This document shows, piece by piece, positions 52,729 through 64,000 of a stretch of DNA of 64,000 nucleotides (position 1 is its first letter; the number at the start of each line of letters is the position of its first letter). The stretch lies in the NCBI RefSeq assembly GCF_000237925.1, contig NC_031496.1:9780905-9844904 (forward strand), read 5' to 3'. A model generated the notes under the pieces. The model saw only the letters and a list, made by a program, of their open reading frames with translations, was not told the DNA's origin and did no database searches. A program made the translations under genes and the position numbers. Origin of the DNA: Schistosoma mansoni (lineage: Eukaryota; Platyhelminthes; Trematoda; Strigeidida; Schistosomatidae).

Positions 52729-55700
52729 TTATCCTGCAGTCGAAACTGTCAACATCCTTGACTGACTAATCGGATGTGCCCAGCGAACCGTTTTAGTCAT
52801 TTGTAAAGATTTATCATCATTATATTTTGATTCCGTAATGGATTTGTCAGTTAAACGATCTAACAACACGTATGGTGGTTCATGATCTAGATAAGCCGGC
52901 TTTAGCCTATCAATACTTACTGTGTCGATGTTTCCATGTTTTTCTATCACGAAATATTTAGATTTTCTTGAGACGACTTTGAAAGGACCTTCAAATGGAG
53001 GACTGAGTGGTGCTTTTATTTTGTCACATCTTATCCATACGTGCGTGCAATTGCTTAGGTCTTTAGGTATATATACGGCGCGCGATTGTTCACGAGTATT
53101 AATCGGCTTAAGTTTAGACATGTGGTCCCGTAGTTGATCTACATAATTTTCTATATTAAGTTTTTGACTGTTAGTATTAGGGTTAATAAATTCACCTGGT
53201 AGTCTCAGAGTTGTTCCGAAAACCAGTTCCGCAGCTGAACACTGTGCGTCAGTTTTGACAGATGTTCGTATTCCCAACATAACTAACGGTAGGAATTCTG
53301 TCCACTGATTGGGGTTTGAGTGAGATATAAGAGCGGTTTTTAGCTGACGGTGAAAACGTTCTACCATCCCATTAGCCTGAGGATGATATACAGTGCAGCG
53401 TATCCTATTGGAGCCTAGAAGTTTAGCCAAGTTATTAAATAGCTCGGATTCGAATTGCGCTCCTCTATCCGTCGTTATTGTTATGGGTGTACCAAAAATG
53501 GTTACCCAGTTCTGCATGAAAACTTTGGCTACTGTTTCCGCTGTGATGTCCGCTATCGGGATGGCTATAGGGAATCTGGTAAATCGATCTATGCATGTAA
53601 AAAGATAATTAAAACCGTTTGAACGTGGTAAAGGACCTACCAAGTCAATATGCACATGGGCAAAACGTGCATCTGGTTGCGAGAAAACACCTATGGGTGA
53701 ATTTGTGTGACGATTTATCTTTGATTGTTGACATGCTGAACACTCTCTAACCCATTTGTGTACATCCTTCTGTAAATTCGGCCATATATATCTGGCATTG
53801 ATTAGTTTTGTGGAAGCTTTTGCGCCAGGATGAGACAAAGAATGAAAGTTATTATATATCAACTTTCGCATACTTTTAGGAACGAAAGGTCGCGGCATTG
53901 CCTTGGTCGTGTCACAGTAGATTAGAATACCATCGACAGGTGATGGGAACTGCTTTAAATTAAGACTTGAATTGTTTGTTTTAAGCAGGTTTTGTAATTC
54001 TGGATCCTGCTCTTGTTCATTTCTCAACGTCTCGAAGTTTACTGTAGACTGCTGTAGCACGTTTATTTCTAGCCTAGATAAAGCATCTGCCGCCTGATTG
54101 TCCTGACCTTTGACATGTCGGATATCGCTTGTGAACTGTGATATATAGTCAAGGTGTCGGACTTCTCGAGGTGAGTATTTATCAGCTCTCGCTTTTAGTG
54201 CATTCGTTAGTGGTTTGTGATCCGTAAAGACCATAAATTCCCTGCCTTCTAACATGTGTCGGAAGTGTTTAATGGTTAGGTAGATTGCAAGAAGTTCTCG
54301 CCCGAAGGTAGAATACCTTGTCTCTGCTGGAGCGAGTCTTTTTGAGAAGAAAGCAATTGGTTTCCAGGCGTTTTTAACCAGTTGGTTAAGGGTACCGCCT
54401 ACTGCTTTATCAGAAGCATCCACCATCAAAGCAAGTGGAGAAAGAGAATTCGGATACATCAACGTAGTTGCTTGAGCTAGTTTATCTTTAAGCTGTTTAA
54501 TAGCTTCGACAGCGTCAGAAGACAGTTTGAATTCTTTTGGTTTTCCTTTTAGTGAATCTGTCAAAGGTTGCATTAATTGTGCACAACCTGGTATGAATCT
54601 GCGATAAAAGTTAATTAGACCTGGAAAACTTCTCAGTTGTGTTAGAGAACTAGGTATGGGGTATTGTTTAATGGTGTCTACTTCTTTTTTGATCGGTTTA
54701 ATCCCTTCTGGGCTTATTGTGTGACCGAGAAATTCTAAAGTTTGAACACCGAAAACACACTTACTTTGATGTATGTTTATTCCATGTTCATCCAGTCTTT
54801 TTAACACTGTTTTTACATGCTGTTCGTGTGATTGCAAATCGGGGCTGGCAATTAACAAGTCGTCTATATACCCCTGCGCAAATGGCATATCTCGAAGTAG
54901 ATTGTCTATGAATCTTTGAAATGTCTGTGCCGCATTTCTCAGGCCGAATGGCATGCGTACAAACTCGAATAAGCCAAAGGGTGTTGTAATAGCTGTCTTG
55001 GGGATATCTTCATCAGCCACTGGGATATTGTGATATGCCCTGACTAAGTCAATTTTAGTGAATATGTTCATACCCTGTAAACCGTTTGTGAAATCTTGGA
55101 TATGCGGTATTGGGTACCTATCTGGTACGGTTTGACGGTTGAGGGCTCTGTAATCCCCGCACGGTCGCCAGTCACCTTCATTTTTCTTTGGGACCATATG
55201 CAAAGGGGATGCCCATTGACTATCAGAGGGACGGATAATACCCAGTTGTAGCATATAATCAAACTCGGCCCTAGCGATTTTGAGCTTATCTGGTGCTAGT
55301 CTCCTGGGTTTTGCAAAAACCGGTGCACCTTCGGTTTTGATAGTGTGACTTACTTTTAGTTTGTCTTTAGAAGGCTGTGGGTTTGGTTTAGTTAAGTTTG
55401 GAAATTCCGCGAGTATATCTTGGAATTTCGCTGTTGTTACTGGAGGAGTTTGAATCAAGTTAAGAGAGCTGATGTGACTTTCTTTGCCTTTTGTGTAATA
55501 CGAAGTTTCTTTTAGTGTTAATCGCCGTTTCTTGGTGTCAACTAGAAATTCGTATCTCTCTAGAAAGTCCATCCCCAGTATTGCCAGACCTAAGTCGGCT
55601 ACCGTGAAAACCCAAGGGAATTGCCTCCTGAACCCCAAATCTAGGGTTAAGTTTTTCTGCCCAAATGTCGCAATTTTAGTTTTATTTGCAGCTTGAAGTG

Positions 55701-55815
55701 TAATTGATGATGTTTCTCGACTAATCTCAGTTTTATTTTGAGGGATGATGCTAAGAGCAGCGCCAGTATCCACCAAGAAATTCAAGCCAGAGTTTCTGTC
55801 TCTAACATAAAACAA
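52729..55815 (-). CDS. Pol polyprotein of the young CsRn1-clade element
   Basis: 1028 codons in Gypsy order: aspartic protease ([12 protein letters not shown], about residues 15-26), reverse transcriptase ([39 protein letters not shown]), RNase H ([28 protein letters not shown]), integrase with zinc finger ([11 protein letters not shown] ... CSACQQSK) and core ([34 protein letters not shown]), then a C-terminal region ([23 protein letters not shown]). How pol is made relative to gag is not clear from the sequence. Confidence 0.92.
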   Translation of the reverse strand: MFYVRDRNSGLNFLVDTGAALSIIPQNKTEISRETSSITLQAANKTKIATFGQKNLTLDLGFRRQFPWVFTVADLGLAILGMDFLERYEFLVDTKKRRLTLKETSYYTKGKESHISSLNLIQTPPVTTAKFQDILAEFPNLTKPNPQPSKDKLKVSHTIKTEGAPVFAKPRRLAPDKLKIARAEFDYMLQLGIIRPSDSQWASPLHMVPKKNEGDWRPCGDYRALNRQTVPDRYPIPHIQDFTNGLQGMNIFTKIDLVRAYHNIPVADEDIPKTAITTPFGLFEFVRMPFGLRNAAQTFQRFIDNLLRDMPFAQGYIDDLLIASPDLQSHEQHVKTVLKRLDEHGINIHQSKCVFGVQTLEFLGHTISPEGIKPIKKEVDTIKQYPIPSSLTQLRSFPGLINFYRRFIPGCAQLMQPLTDSLKGKPKEFKLSSDAVEAIKQLKDKLAQATTLMYPNSLSPLALMVDASDKAVGGTLNQLVKNAWKPIAFFSKRLAPAETRYSTFGRELLAIYLTIKHFRHMLEGREFMVFTDHKPLTNALKARADKYSPREVRHLDYISQFTSDIRHVKGQDNQAADALSRLEINVLQQSTVNFETLRNEQEQDPELQNLLKTNNSSLNLKQFPSPVDGILIYCDTTKAMPRPFVPKSMRKLIYNNFHSLSHPGAKASTKLINARYIWPNLQKDVHKWVRECSACQQSKINRHTNSPIGVFSQPDARFAHVHIDLVGPLPRSNGFNYLFTCIDRFTRFPIAIPIADITAETVAKVFMQNWVTIFGTPITITTDRGAQFESELFNNLAKLLGSNRIRCTVYHPQANGMVERFHRQLKTALISHSNPNQWTEFLPLVMLGIRTSVKTDAQCSAAELVFGTTLRLPGEFINPNTNSQKLNIENYVDQLRDHMSKLKPINTREQSRAVYIPKDLSNCTHVWIRCDKIKAPLSPPFEGPFKVVSRKSKYFVIEKHGNIDTVSIDRLKPAYLDHEPPYVLLDRLTDKSITESKYNDDKSLQMTKTVRWAHPISQSRMLTVSTAG

Positions 55816-55862
55816 GCGACTGTTTAGGCGCCCCTCCTCAGTCGTCGCGACCTGGGGAGGGG

Positions 55863-56708
55863 TTACTCGTTTCCCGCTGTCTTAGAATTATGCTTAGGCC
55901 AGGCGCATGGTTGCATGCACTTGGTTGAGTTGACACCAAACTTCCAGTGGTACCAACAAAACTGCCCAGGTTGTCTGGACATTTGTGACCTGTTTTGTGA
56001 CTTGGATCGTGGTCGTTGTGGTGACCTACTCCTGTTTCTATGACCCATTTGCATTCTGGTGACAGCCTCAGTGAGACTCTTAACACTCGCAATGAGTCCT
56101 TCTATGACGGGGTCTTTTGCTGATTCTACTTTTTGTGTGTGATTTATTGTGCCTGGTCCAGTTGGAGGACCTCTCTCCATTATTCTATCGGCTATACGCG
56201 CTAAATGAGATAATGAGGTTTCAGGATCTTGTGCATCCAAACAGTGTTGGACGTAGCATGGGAGAGCTTGTATCCATCCTTGTTTTAGGACTGCTTCACC
56301 CACCGTGTTATCACCCATTAACACTTGGAGGTGACGCAAAAACTGTGACGGCGACCGATCACCTAGTGTTTCACCTTGAAAAAGTCTTTGGATTCTTTGA
56401 CTATCTGATAATGATAAACGGTTTATTATCTCTCGTCTTAAGATGGTGTATGGTTGTGGTGATGGTGGATCTAAAATCAAGTCACGGACTTCTTTGGCAA
56501 CTGAAGGAGGAAGGATAGAACACAAGTCTCTATAGCGAATCCCTTCAGATTTGATATTGTGTCTTGTGAAATAATGCTCTAGTTGAGCAAACCACAACTC
56601 AGGATCACTACGATCAAATTCTGGAAGTCGGGATTTCGTAGTTATAACAGTGTCTATCACCACTGGTGACAAATCCTCCAGATTATGGGTTTCTATTGAG
56701 TCTGACAT
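55863..56708 (-). CDS. Gag-like protein of the young CsRn1-clade element
   Basis: 281 codons from [20 protein letters not shown]. Capsid-like helices ([37 protein letters not shown]) are followed by a basic Arg/Ser-rich stretch and a cysteine motif [18 protein letters not shown]. The motif has the order C-x2-H-x9-C-x3-C, the unusual CHCC form known from the CsRn1 clade rather than the common CCHC. Packages element RNA. Pol follows directly downstream. Confidence 0.88.
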   Translation of the reverse strand: MSDSIETHNLEDLSPVVIDTVITTKSRLPEFDRSDPELWFAQLEHYFTRHNIKSEGIRYRDLCSILPPSVAKEVRDLILDPPSPQPYTILRREIINRLSLSDSQRIQRLFQGETLGDRSPSQFLRHLQVLMGDNTVGEAVLKQGWIQALPCYVQHCLDAQDPETSLSHLARIADRIMERGPPTGPGTINHTQKVESAKDPVIEGLIASVKSLTEAVTRMQMGHRNRSRSPQRPRSKSQNRSQMSRQPGQFCWYHWKFGVNSTKCMQPCAWPKHNSKTAGNE

Positions 56709-56907
56709 GAGGTATGTGACAAATATAGCAATAAAGTTAGCACGAAAAATGGTTACTATAACACGAATAACTTAAGATAATACGGAATAAACTAGTTATA
56801 TACTCAACTTAGTTTACGGATAATCCGGTCTACTTTTACGATTAAGTAAAAAAAAAAAAATTAATATCAGAAATGAGGTTAAATTGTGTTCAAAAAGGGC
56901 TCACCAC

Positions 56908-57174
56908 TTTCGTGCCTATAGGTAACCCTCGTGCTATTGATAGAAGAAACCAGAGAAGTAGTGAATAGGTCTTTATTTCGATCTTCGCGCAGTCACAGTG
57001 GAGCGTGGGATTATCTGTTCAGACAAACAAAGGCTCTCAACATTCCATATAAGATAGTAGGGAATATAACGCTTACAAAAGGTAAGGAAGTGAATGAATA
57101 CTTGAACAATACTGTTTTAGCATATGCTTGGTTGTTTGGGGTCAACTCTTAACCAACCAACCTGAGCTGTTACA
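56908..57174 (-). repeat. 5' LTR of the young element
   Basis: Begins TGTAACAGCTCAGG on the minus strand, carries promoter and R region by analogy, and equals the LTR at 51657-51923. The 73-codon frame seen on its plus strand is only LTR sequence. Confidence 0.9.
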
Positions 57175-57240
57175 CATCCTCGATCCCACATGAAGGACTC
57201 GACTGCGTCTCACAAAAACTTCATCGAAAGCTTTCTTCAT
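57175..57240 (-). mobile_element. Hammerhead SINE, part right of the LTR element
   Basis: CATCCTCGATCCCACATGAAGG continues the SINE cut at 51656 and repeats the CATC target. Similarity fades after about 57200. Confidence 0.55.
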
Positions 57241-57309
57241 TTCGAATATGAGATCCCCTTTCATCTAGGCTCAACTCTTTTTTGGCAGAACATAGCCATA
57301 TCGTCCGCT

Positions 57310-58150
57310 TTGGATTTTTTTACTCTAAACCTGTGAATGTATTAGTAAAGTTATACAAAGAAGTGTGATTCGCCCATTACTCTTTCTGCTTTTCAGCAAT
57401 GACGTGTGTTCTCTCTTCCAATGTGGCAAACCTTTCCTCTTTGCCGATGACTCAAAAGCGGCCCTTCATTTTCTTATCCCATTGAAGAAAGCTATATTTC
57501 AGAGGTAATCCAAAGAGAAATAAACAAGTTACCCGATTGGATTGTCATGAAACCTATCACTGAATGTTTACAAAAGTGGATTTATTCACATTGGCCGCTG
57601 CCTCAACCTAAATCTATCTATACACAAACATGCAGTGAAACCTCTCAACACTTCGTGGTTTGGGTTGGAGATATAGCAACAGTCTGAACTTTTCAGGTAC
57701 CTAAAGCCAGCAAGCTCGTCGCATTCATAATGATAAACTTCAATAACATCGAATTGAGATTTTTACTGTGTATGTGTATCCTAAACACTCTTGAAGTTGT
57801 TCAAAGAAGGTTCACTGAAGATGTTTTGAGGTATCCTGACAACAGGAATTATCACTACAGATATCAGCAACTCAAGTTAGAACCTCTCCAGATCAGGCGT
57901 ATCAAATTGAACCTCGTCTTTATCTATCGGCTCATGAACAGTATTTCATATTATTCGGCGTCCACCTTTTCGTACTCTATGGCATCATTCCTTAACCTAG
58001 GCAATAACGCGAATATCTTCGCGATTCTGAGAACCTACACTAACTTATGCCGGAATTTTTTCACGATTCGCTACTCAACCATATAGAACAGACTACCAGA
58101 GAACCTCCGTTGCAATGAAACTACAGAAACTACGAAAAATAAGGAACGGG
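57310..58150 (+). mobile_element. CR1/jockey-like LINE, RT and C-terminus, decayed
   Basis: LLFLLFSNDVCSLFQCGKPF then LFADDSKAA (the catalytic FADD of the RT) at about 57380-57465. From 57730 a frame carries LEVVQRRFTEDVLRYPDNRN, RRIKLNLVFIYRLMNSISYY and NLCRNFFTIRYSTI, the C-terminal part of CR1-type LINEs. Frameshifts lie between. 5' end missing. Confidence 0.82.
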
Positions 58151-58199
58151 ATTGTAGTGGATTTGTCATACCAAGCACCAATATTCAATCAGATGAGGA

Positions 58200-59850
58200 A
58201 ACGTGTCTTTTTGCACTCAGTGGCATAACCTATGAATTAGATTGAAAGCTACCGGTTATTAGCTCTTCTTTAAGCGTCCCTTAAGGTTATAGGGGCATTT
58301 CTTTGTCCTTGCCTACATATGAATTGCACCACGACCCTATAGTGGGGTTCAAGAAGTGCTGGTTCAGCATCATCAAACTTTTGAATGGAGTGGATGATTA
58401 TTCTAATATCCTCGACAATAAGTATAGTGCCTGTGCAACAGACCCGGAATTTTTGAAAATTTTTCATCAAATACTCCCAGCCGTCCCATTATATTTGTCC
58501 TTTTTTTAAAACTCATCTACTGGCCAAGATCTCTTAGTCATACCGAAAGAATGTTGTCACAGTATTTTCAATATTTTGCACTACTCGTCCCATTCATGTA
58601 ATCAAGCAACCACTCAGCTCAATATCAGACAATTTCGTCAACCCAAAATGAGACGGATTTGATCGATCAAGGACATCGGTACTTAGTTCGGGCGAAACAT
58701 GGTGTAAATGGACACCAAATAACTTCCAGGTTTCTCTGATACACCAGATGAACGTTTCAATTACGTTCATTTCCACTTAATATAGTCCTGCCAGAGTTGA
58801 ATGGATAGTTCTATATACTAACTTCATATTAGTGGCAAGAAGCATCATTCCTGCTGAAACTATATTATACGCTTTCTTCAAACAATGGGGTAGAAACTAG
58901 TTACTCATTTAGTTTAATCACGGCCTCTCATAGTCAAGTGGGATATCACGAACCAATGGTATTGATGCTAATTTCTTATGTCAAACACCTCATTGAATCA
59001 TGTCTCCGGCCTTGAATCGGTTTCACTTTCTACCAAGAAATTCTACTGCAAGCACGACTGGACAGATACGCTAAATATGAGTCCACTTGTGACTACGTAA
59101 GTTATGACAATGAAAACAAGTCATAATATTAACGACGGGAGAAAAGCCAGTTGGTATTTAAACATTGTGTTTTCCTTACTAAATTCTAAAACTTTATATA
59201 ATCCTGAGCTTCAAGCTTCTTTTTCAGTTACCTTCATTCCTATAGTTCCTTGTCCATTCATCGCCATACTTTGGCTTGTTTTGTTTGACCCGATGAAATA
59301 TACTTGCTTAGAAATCGACCTAATAAAAGAGAATGAGTTTAAGTAGTCATAGCCATATTGCTCCTTCACAAGTGACTAAACTTCACTAGTCATGAACACT
59401 GTCTAGTCTGCTTCTCGTCCTTCCTTTCCCCCTCTCTTTTTTAGCACCCTCATGGTATACCGCCGAAAACTTTCGTGTAACGTACTACTTTGTCCTGCGC
59501 CATCACTTACACCGCCGGAATTTATCTGGGATCCACGACTTCGACTGACTGATATGGGCTTCAATTCCAGTAATTCTCAACCACCAATTATTTGTCGCAA
59601 AGCAACCCCTACAAAGCTCTCTAACTCTCATATTAGACATTAATATTCTGACATATGAAAATTTGTCATCTGTTTTGATTGCTCATGTGCGTTATAACTT
59701 ATCCACATACCTGAGCAACCTAGTAAATTAAGGCATGTAGCATCTGAATTAACTTGATCTCGCCTATAAACTGGCATGCCCCATGTTACTTATAATAATA
59801 ATAATAATAATAATAATTGTTATCAGCTAATACGTTAGACTGTACAAACC
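58200..59850. other. Unassigned, probably old repeats
   Basis: Contains short frames with a repeat-like look (MSLPTYELHHDPIVGFKKCW at 58303; PPEFIWDPRLRLTDMGFNSS near 59515) but no family could be named. An (AAT)n run lies at 59789-59817. Confidence 0.4.
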
Positions 59851-60017
59851 AACTTAAATTCGGATTATTCCAGGCTTCAGTCGAACTTTTGGGATCGATG
59901 CGGTTCGAAATAGTGGTATGGTGAAACGATTTAGTCGATATTTGGAAGAACTTTCTTCAGTTGTAAATATGCAACAATGCGCAAAAGGACTCCCACTCAC
60001 GCCACCTGGAACGCCGA

Positions 60018-60087
60018 ATGTAATGTAAGCCAGTTCTGGGTACACCACAGTCAGGTTCATTCGGGAGACAATCATCCTAATTACAGA
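60018..60087 (-). other. Possible exon of an unidentified minus-strand gene
   Basis: Between TTTTTCTGTAATTAG and GTGAGT lies a frame DDCLPNEPDCGVPRTGLHYI then RRSRW, with three Cys in 12 residues or so. Both splice sites look good, but no family is recognised. It could follow the candidate at 60598-60710, whose end phase matches. Confidence 0.3.
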
Positions 60088-60597
60088 AAAATTTGCTGAT
60101 CATCGCTCTCAATCACTCAAAATAACCACATCATAACAGGTGCTACAATAAGGATGTCCCTTTTTTCGGATTATTACTAGATAGCTAACATATCATATTT
60201 TTGTCCTCCATATAACACTTACTATTATGACAAAGCTTGAAACCTAGTGCTTAATACACTTAGATTGGCATTCGGCTTATCGAACCGACTGATTGATAAT
60301 TGCAACACTGTATGAAAAAATAATGGGTTAGCTCCGCGGATGAATTTTTTCGAGATAAAACCGGGTCTTAATGGTGAGACTTTCAGCAAGGATAAAAACA
60401 AATTGATAGACCTGCTATCATAGGTGAAGATAATTATGGGAGCCGGAAGGTCAACCAATCCAGATAACTTGTTGTTTGAATGTGATGCGAGATATTTGGT
60501 AAGGTGAGTCAAGCTTGAGCGTAACTTTTAGTGTTATCGTGCGTTTGGAGTTCTCATTTTTGTTCCCACTCTTGGTTTTCTTTTTGTCCTAAACTCA

Positions 60598-60710
60598 CCT
60601 TTGTAATTTTTTGAGTATCAGTGACAACTTCAATCAGTACTCGTGATTGCGCACCTGTACTTATTCTGCCAGCAGTTCCACGCCAAACATTTGACCCTGT
60701 TATAACAGGG
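60598..60710 (-). other. Possible exon of an unidentified minus-strand gene
   Basis: Frame SNVWRGTAGRISTGAQSRVL then IEVVTDTQKITK ends at a strong donor (AAAG/GTGAGTTTAGG). It begins inside the perfect palindrome at 60687-60718. The composition looks protein-coding, unlike most AT-rich ORFs here. Function unknown. Confidence 0.35.
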
Positions 60711-60718
60711 TCAAATGT
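60687..60718. repeat. Perfect 32-bp palindrome
   Basis: ACATTTGACCCTGT, TATA, ACAGGGTCAAATGT: every base pairs with its partner. It can form a 14-bp hairpin with a 4-base loop. No copy was seen elsewhere in the window. Confidence 0.95.
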
Positions 60719-61079
60719 GAAATAGGAGTGAACAGGATTCAAACTCGAAATCAACTACATATAAACATGTAGGTATTCAACACTCGAAATTACTCCATAC
60801 TTCTGGTTCCTACAGCTCTTACGTTTGTTATGTACATGATCTCTGAGGCGAAATTTTAATACAGCTAGCAATACAACATTATATTTCTTGTCCAAGAACT
60901 GATGAAAGTGGAAAGCATTCTTAGTGTAGCACTTTCATCACTCAGAAAATTCATGTTGGAACACCTGAAATACCTTTTTGCCCAAATAAACCTTGTCTCA
61001 AACCGTAAATTTTCTTCCAGATATTTCTCAATGTTCTGTTCGTCGTACAATAGTATGTGTCAATAATAATTTCTCTGTA

Positions 61080-61612
61080 GGCAGTTTCCTCCAAGCGCTC
61101 TTGTACGGCTGAGGGTGGGAAGAGTCCTCTCTCCCTCTCGAAATGCTCTCACATGGCCACGTTCTTGCAACCACTACAAGGGAAGTCCTACTCACTGCCT
61201 TCTCGTAGCGTGGGTGTTGCTTACGAAAGTGAGAGGACGAAAAGAGAATGTCCGGCGCTTTAACCAGGTTGGTAGACACGGAAAGTTCACCTAGGGGAGT
61301 TGGAAAACCCTGATTCCAAACCAATGGTGCACATGGGCTCCAGTATCCTGAGGGAACAAATGACATGTGAATCAATCGTTGGTCACCGGCTACCATGGGA
61401 CTGCATCTCCTTACGATGCTCCACTGCCTTGTGGATCAGATCTTTAGGTCAAAGGCTCGGGGTGTGGTCCCCTAAGAGAACCACCTGCTTCAGTCTGGGC
61501 ACCTGGTCAGTATCACAGCCCTCACACAAATCGAATGGTTTGTGGCGCATATATATTTGGTGTCCTCTTGTACCAATGTTAATGCGTTTGAATAAACAAA
61601 TAAATTTCCATT
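61080..61612 (+). repeat. Dispersed ~0.5 kb repeat, copy 5
   Basis: The best preserved copy. From TCTTGTACGGCTGAGGGTGG to TTGGTGTCCTCTTGTACCAA, with an A-rich end AATAAACAAATAAA at about 61591-61606. Collinear with copies 1, 2 and 4. The tail marks its 3' end and supports spread by retroposition. No pol III boxes were found, so it is either a LINE-derived remnant or a novel short retroposon. Confidence 0.7.
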
Positions 61613-61619
61613 ACATCGG

Positions 61620-64000
61620 AGACGGGGCCTGTAAATTTACCAGATAGCCTTATTCTAAGCTGTTAATTTACGATTGGATTTGAGGATTTTCTGCCTTTCT
61701 CATATACTTTATAACTATAAACACTCCACGTAATCATGGCAAAAAGTGTATCACGTCATTCTTAATAGATTGATATCACTTTCTTTAAAGGCTTTTAGAA
61801 ACTAGTCACTCAGAAACTCATTTGGGATGTTTTCACACACAAATTTATGTTTCGTACTTGATCTAACTTCCGATTAACAATTCGTCGCCTAAACCAGTTA
61901 TTTTAGTTGGTTAGATTTTGTTGTTCCTGTTATGTTTATCGGGGTTTTCAAAGTCAACATGAATTTGACTCAGTCTATTACATTGCTCTGTAGTTCCTAA
62001 ATAGCGATTCTGATTATTAGTATGCCGTTATTCTATGTTTTACCTTTGGCACCGTTTTCTGTTATACTTGACGGATCTCTAAAATCATAAGAATACATTC
62101 CACCGGAAAATTGACTAAATTTTGTGTGGCAACAGATGCTGTTGAGTAAAATTAGAGATTCGGAGAATTTTTTTAAACATCACGAGGTCAGCAACTTGCG
62201 ATAACATTGTGTTCGTCTTTACTTCTCATTCATCCAATGTCATTTAATGACGGTTAAAAACGTATGTACTTATTGCAATTACCTGACTGTAATCACGTTT
62301 TTCTCGACTAGAAGTCCATACTTCCCATAACTAGGTGAATGATTTTCTGCATATTGCTACTTGGAAAATCCGTTGACATTGGTGGATGCCATGTAATCCA
62401 CTCAATTCTTTCAGTATAGGAGTAATAGTTGGTAACTCCAAACTATCTGCATATAAGTATCTGAAAGTACATTTGCAAATACAAGGCTTGTATTGTTTTG
62501 TTAAACGTCTAAAAGTTAACATTTGTGTATTTATTAATGTTCTGCAAAATCATGAAATTCTAAAACACCACCATAAGTGATATTGAGTCACATGTCACTA
62601 CGTTTTTATTTAATCTATAAGGTAGTCTCATCTTAAGGATGTATAAAAAATTGTCTACTTAATTCACTCAAAATGTAGATTAATGGTTGGTGCACCATGT
62701 AATGCTTTTTAGTTTCGGAATCAGTACTTTCACTAGGTTCGTAGCAGTTGGAAGTATCTCGCACCTTATCTTCGCTCGCTTAAAATATTGTACTGCCTAT
62801 CTACTGTAGAATAACTACGTAATTGCTGGTCAGAAATCCGGTTCTTGAAGTGTGAACATGCAAAATTTTGAGAGCACATTCATGACAAAATATTGTCGTT
62901 ACTTGATCCCAATCCTTCCAAATTTACATGTATAATTGGGAATCGAAGTATAATTTCCATAAAGCTATTTGTTAATACTATTTAGGAATCCAAGAATATC
63001 ATTTCAAAAAGTTCTCTGTTCGGGAGTTCATTTACTTGCTGTATAAGCAGCCGTCAAAATTGATAAGTTTGAGAGCTTTTCAATTGTTGATTAGTTGTAA
63101 AAACTGGGTTGTGAATCGTCACATACTAAGTAAAACGTATTGTCACTGCTCTATTCTTATAAACTCAGGTGAACAACTACACCTAGACTTAGTATACTGC
63201 TAGCAAATTTCTTAATCTTATCACCAACCTAAGACTTTTCGCCTTCGCTCTATAAAGTTTATCATATAATATGACAGTAACATAAAACTCCATAAAAAGT
63301 TCATTTCTGAAAAACAGCCTCGAAAACATAGTTATAGAAGGCTTCTTAAAAATCCAGTGGATACTTCGCTCAAAACTGGAGTTTTCTATAATTATCATAC
63401 GGGGAGAATTGTTACCCAACTTGTTAAAGATAATAAAATTTTAAATCTGAGCTAATAGCTAGTTCGTGAAAAAAATTAAATGCAGTCGTTAGAATGGAAT
63501 ATGAAAAGCAGTAACTATGTATCCCAAAGCTAATTGATTATTTATATGACATTGTCGTATGTAATACCTAAGCTAGTCTGTCTAGTGTTTTTACATTTCA
63601 TTCGTCTGTCTGGCTGTTCTGAATTTCACATCCTCAAGACAGCGCACAGTGAAGGAAACCAATCTTGATTTTTCACATCGATTTGAGGTGATTTCCGCTC
63701 AGTTAACTCCAACGCACTGCCGTAACTTTTATTCATTAAATTTCAGTATATGCCAGTTGTATCAGTCATTTGATTCTCAATAGATTTTCCTTGTAATGAT
63801 TAATTCACTATGATTTTGTATTCAGTGACAATTACTTAGGTAACAAAACTGCAATTAATAGTTACTGAATCCATATATAACTGAATTAACTTGAATGTAT
63901 TTAGTCACCGTCATGACCCCATTTAATTTGCCATTAATTATTTTATCTATTTGTTACTGGGTTTTCCGATCGGGTTAAGGGACTAAGGAGACTTTTATCA
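61620..64000. other. No gene recognised
   Basis: AT-rich. One stretch on the minus strand, about 62289-62361, reads QYAENHSPSYGKYGLLVEKN then VITV between an AG and a GT and could be a small exon of the same unidentified gene as the 60-kb candidates, but this is weak. Confidence 0.35.

Larger units (their letters stand above)
51657..57174 (-). mobile_element. CsRn1/Boudicca-clade (Gypsy) LTR retrotransposon, looks whole and young
   Basis: Two 267-bp LTRs (51657-51923 and 56908-57174) are practically identical. CATC flanks both outer ends (51653-51656 and 57175-57178). On the minus strand a TGGTGAGCCC primer-binding-like site (tRNA-Trp type, as in CsRn1) follows the 5' LTR, and AGGGGGAAGC precedes the 3' LTR. 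Gag and pol occupy separate long open frames between them. It appears whole, and the LTR match implies a recent insertion. Confidence 0.93.

Noticed and set aside
60225-60512. 95-codon minus-strand ORF
   Set aside because: No motif, a typical AT-rich random frame, and no convincing splice sites.

Overview
The window is eukaryotic, AT-rich and crowded with retroelements. The repeat types (hammerhead-ribozyme SINEs of the schistosome Sm-alpha kind, CsRn1/Boudicca-clade LTR elements, Penelope-like elements, CR1/jockey-like and RTE-like LINEs) and an ADAM17 gene with micro-introns at its 5' end point to a blood fluke, genus Schistosoma. The species is not resolved. One 200-N assembly gap lies at 8673-8872.

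Host gene: one gene can be built almost whole. It is an ADAM17/TACE-like membrane sheddase on the minus strand, from a candidate signal-peptide exon at 35490-35546 to a transmembrane exon at 20512-20663, with a possible last exon at 18170-18187. Fourteen exons join in phase into 768 codons (773 with the possible tail). They give a prodomain, an RRKR furin site, a zinc-protease domain (HELGHSWGADHD), a disintegrin-like domain, a Cys-rich/membrane-proximal region with a large insertion, and one membrane segment. The first internal introns are 29-60 nt; later ones are 0.4-2.2 kb and filled with repeats.

Layout: 1-6200 holds LINE and Penelope-like fragments. 5900-12800 is a SINE zone with hammerhead copies, palindromic fold-back copies, a solo LTR and the gap. 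13100-20500 is nearly featureless downstream flank of the ADAM gene. 20500-35550 is the ADAM17 gene with repeat-filled introns. 36300-40060 holds three LINE copies in both orientations. 40287-47050 is an old, broken CsRn1-clade element with a non-autonomous LTR element nested in it. 47060-51500 holds only one LINE scrap. 51657-57174 is a young, whole-looking CsRn1-clade element that landed in a hammerhead SINE. 57200-64000 holds LINE remnants, another copy of the ~0.5 kb dispersed repeat, a perfect 32-bp palindrome and two or three unassigned exon-like stretches.

Main point of interest: hammerhead SINEs occur here as single copies, as fold-back (head-to-head) copies, and as a single-copy-plus-fold-back composite bounded by one 13-bp target-site duplication. 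This suggests that multimeric or inverted units retropose as one piece.
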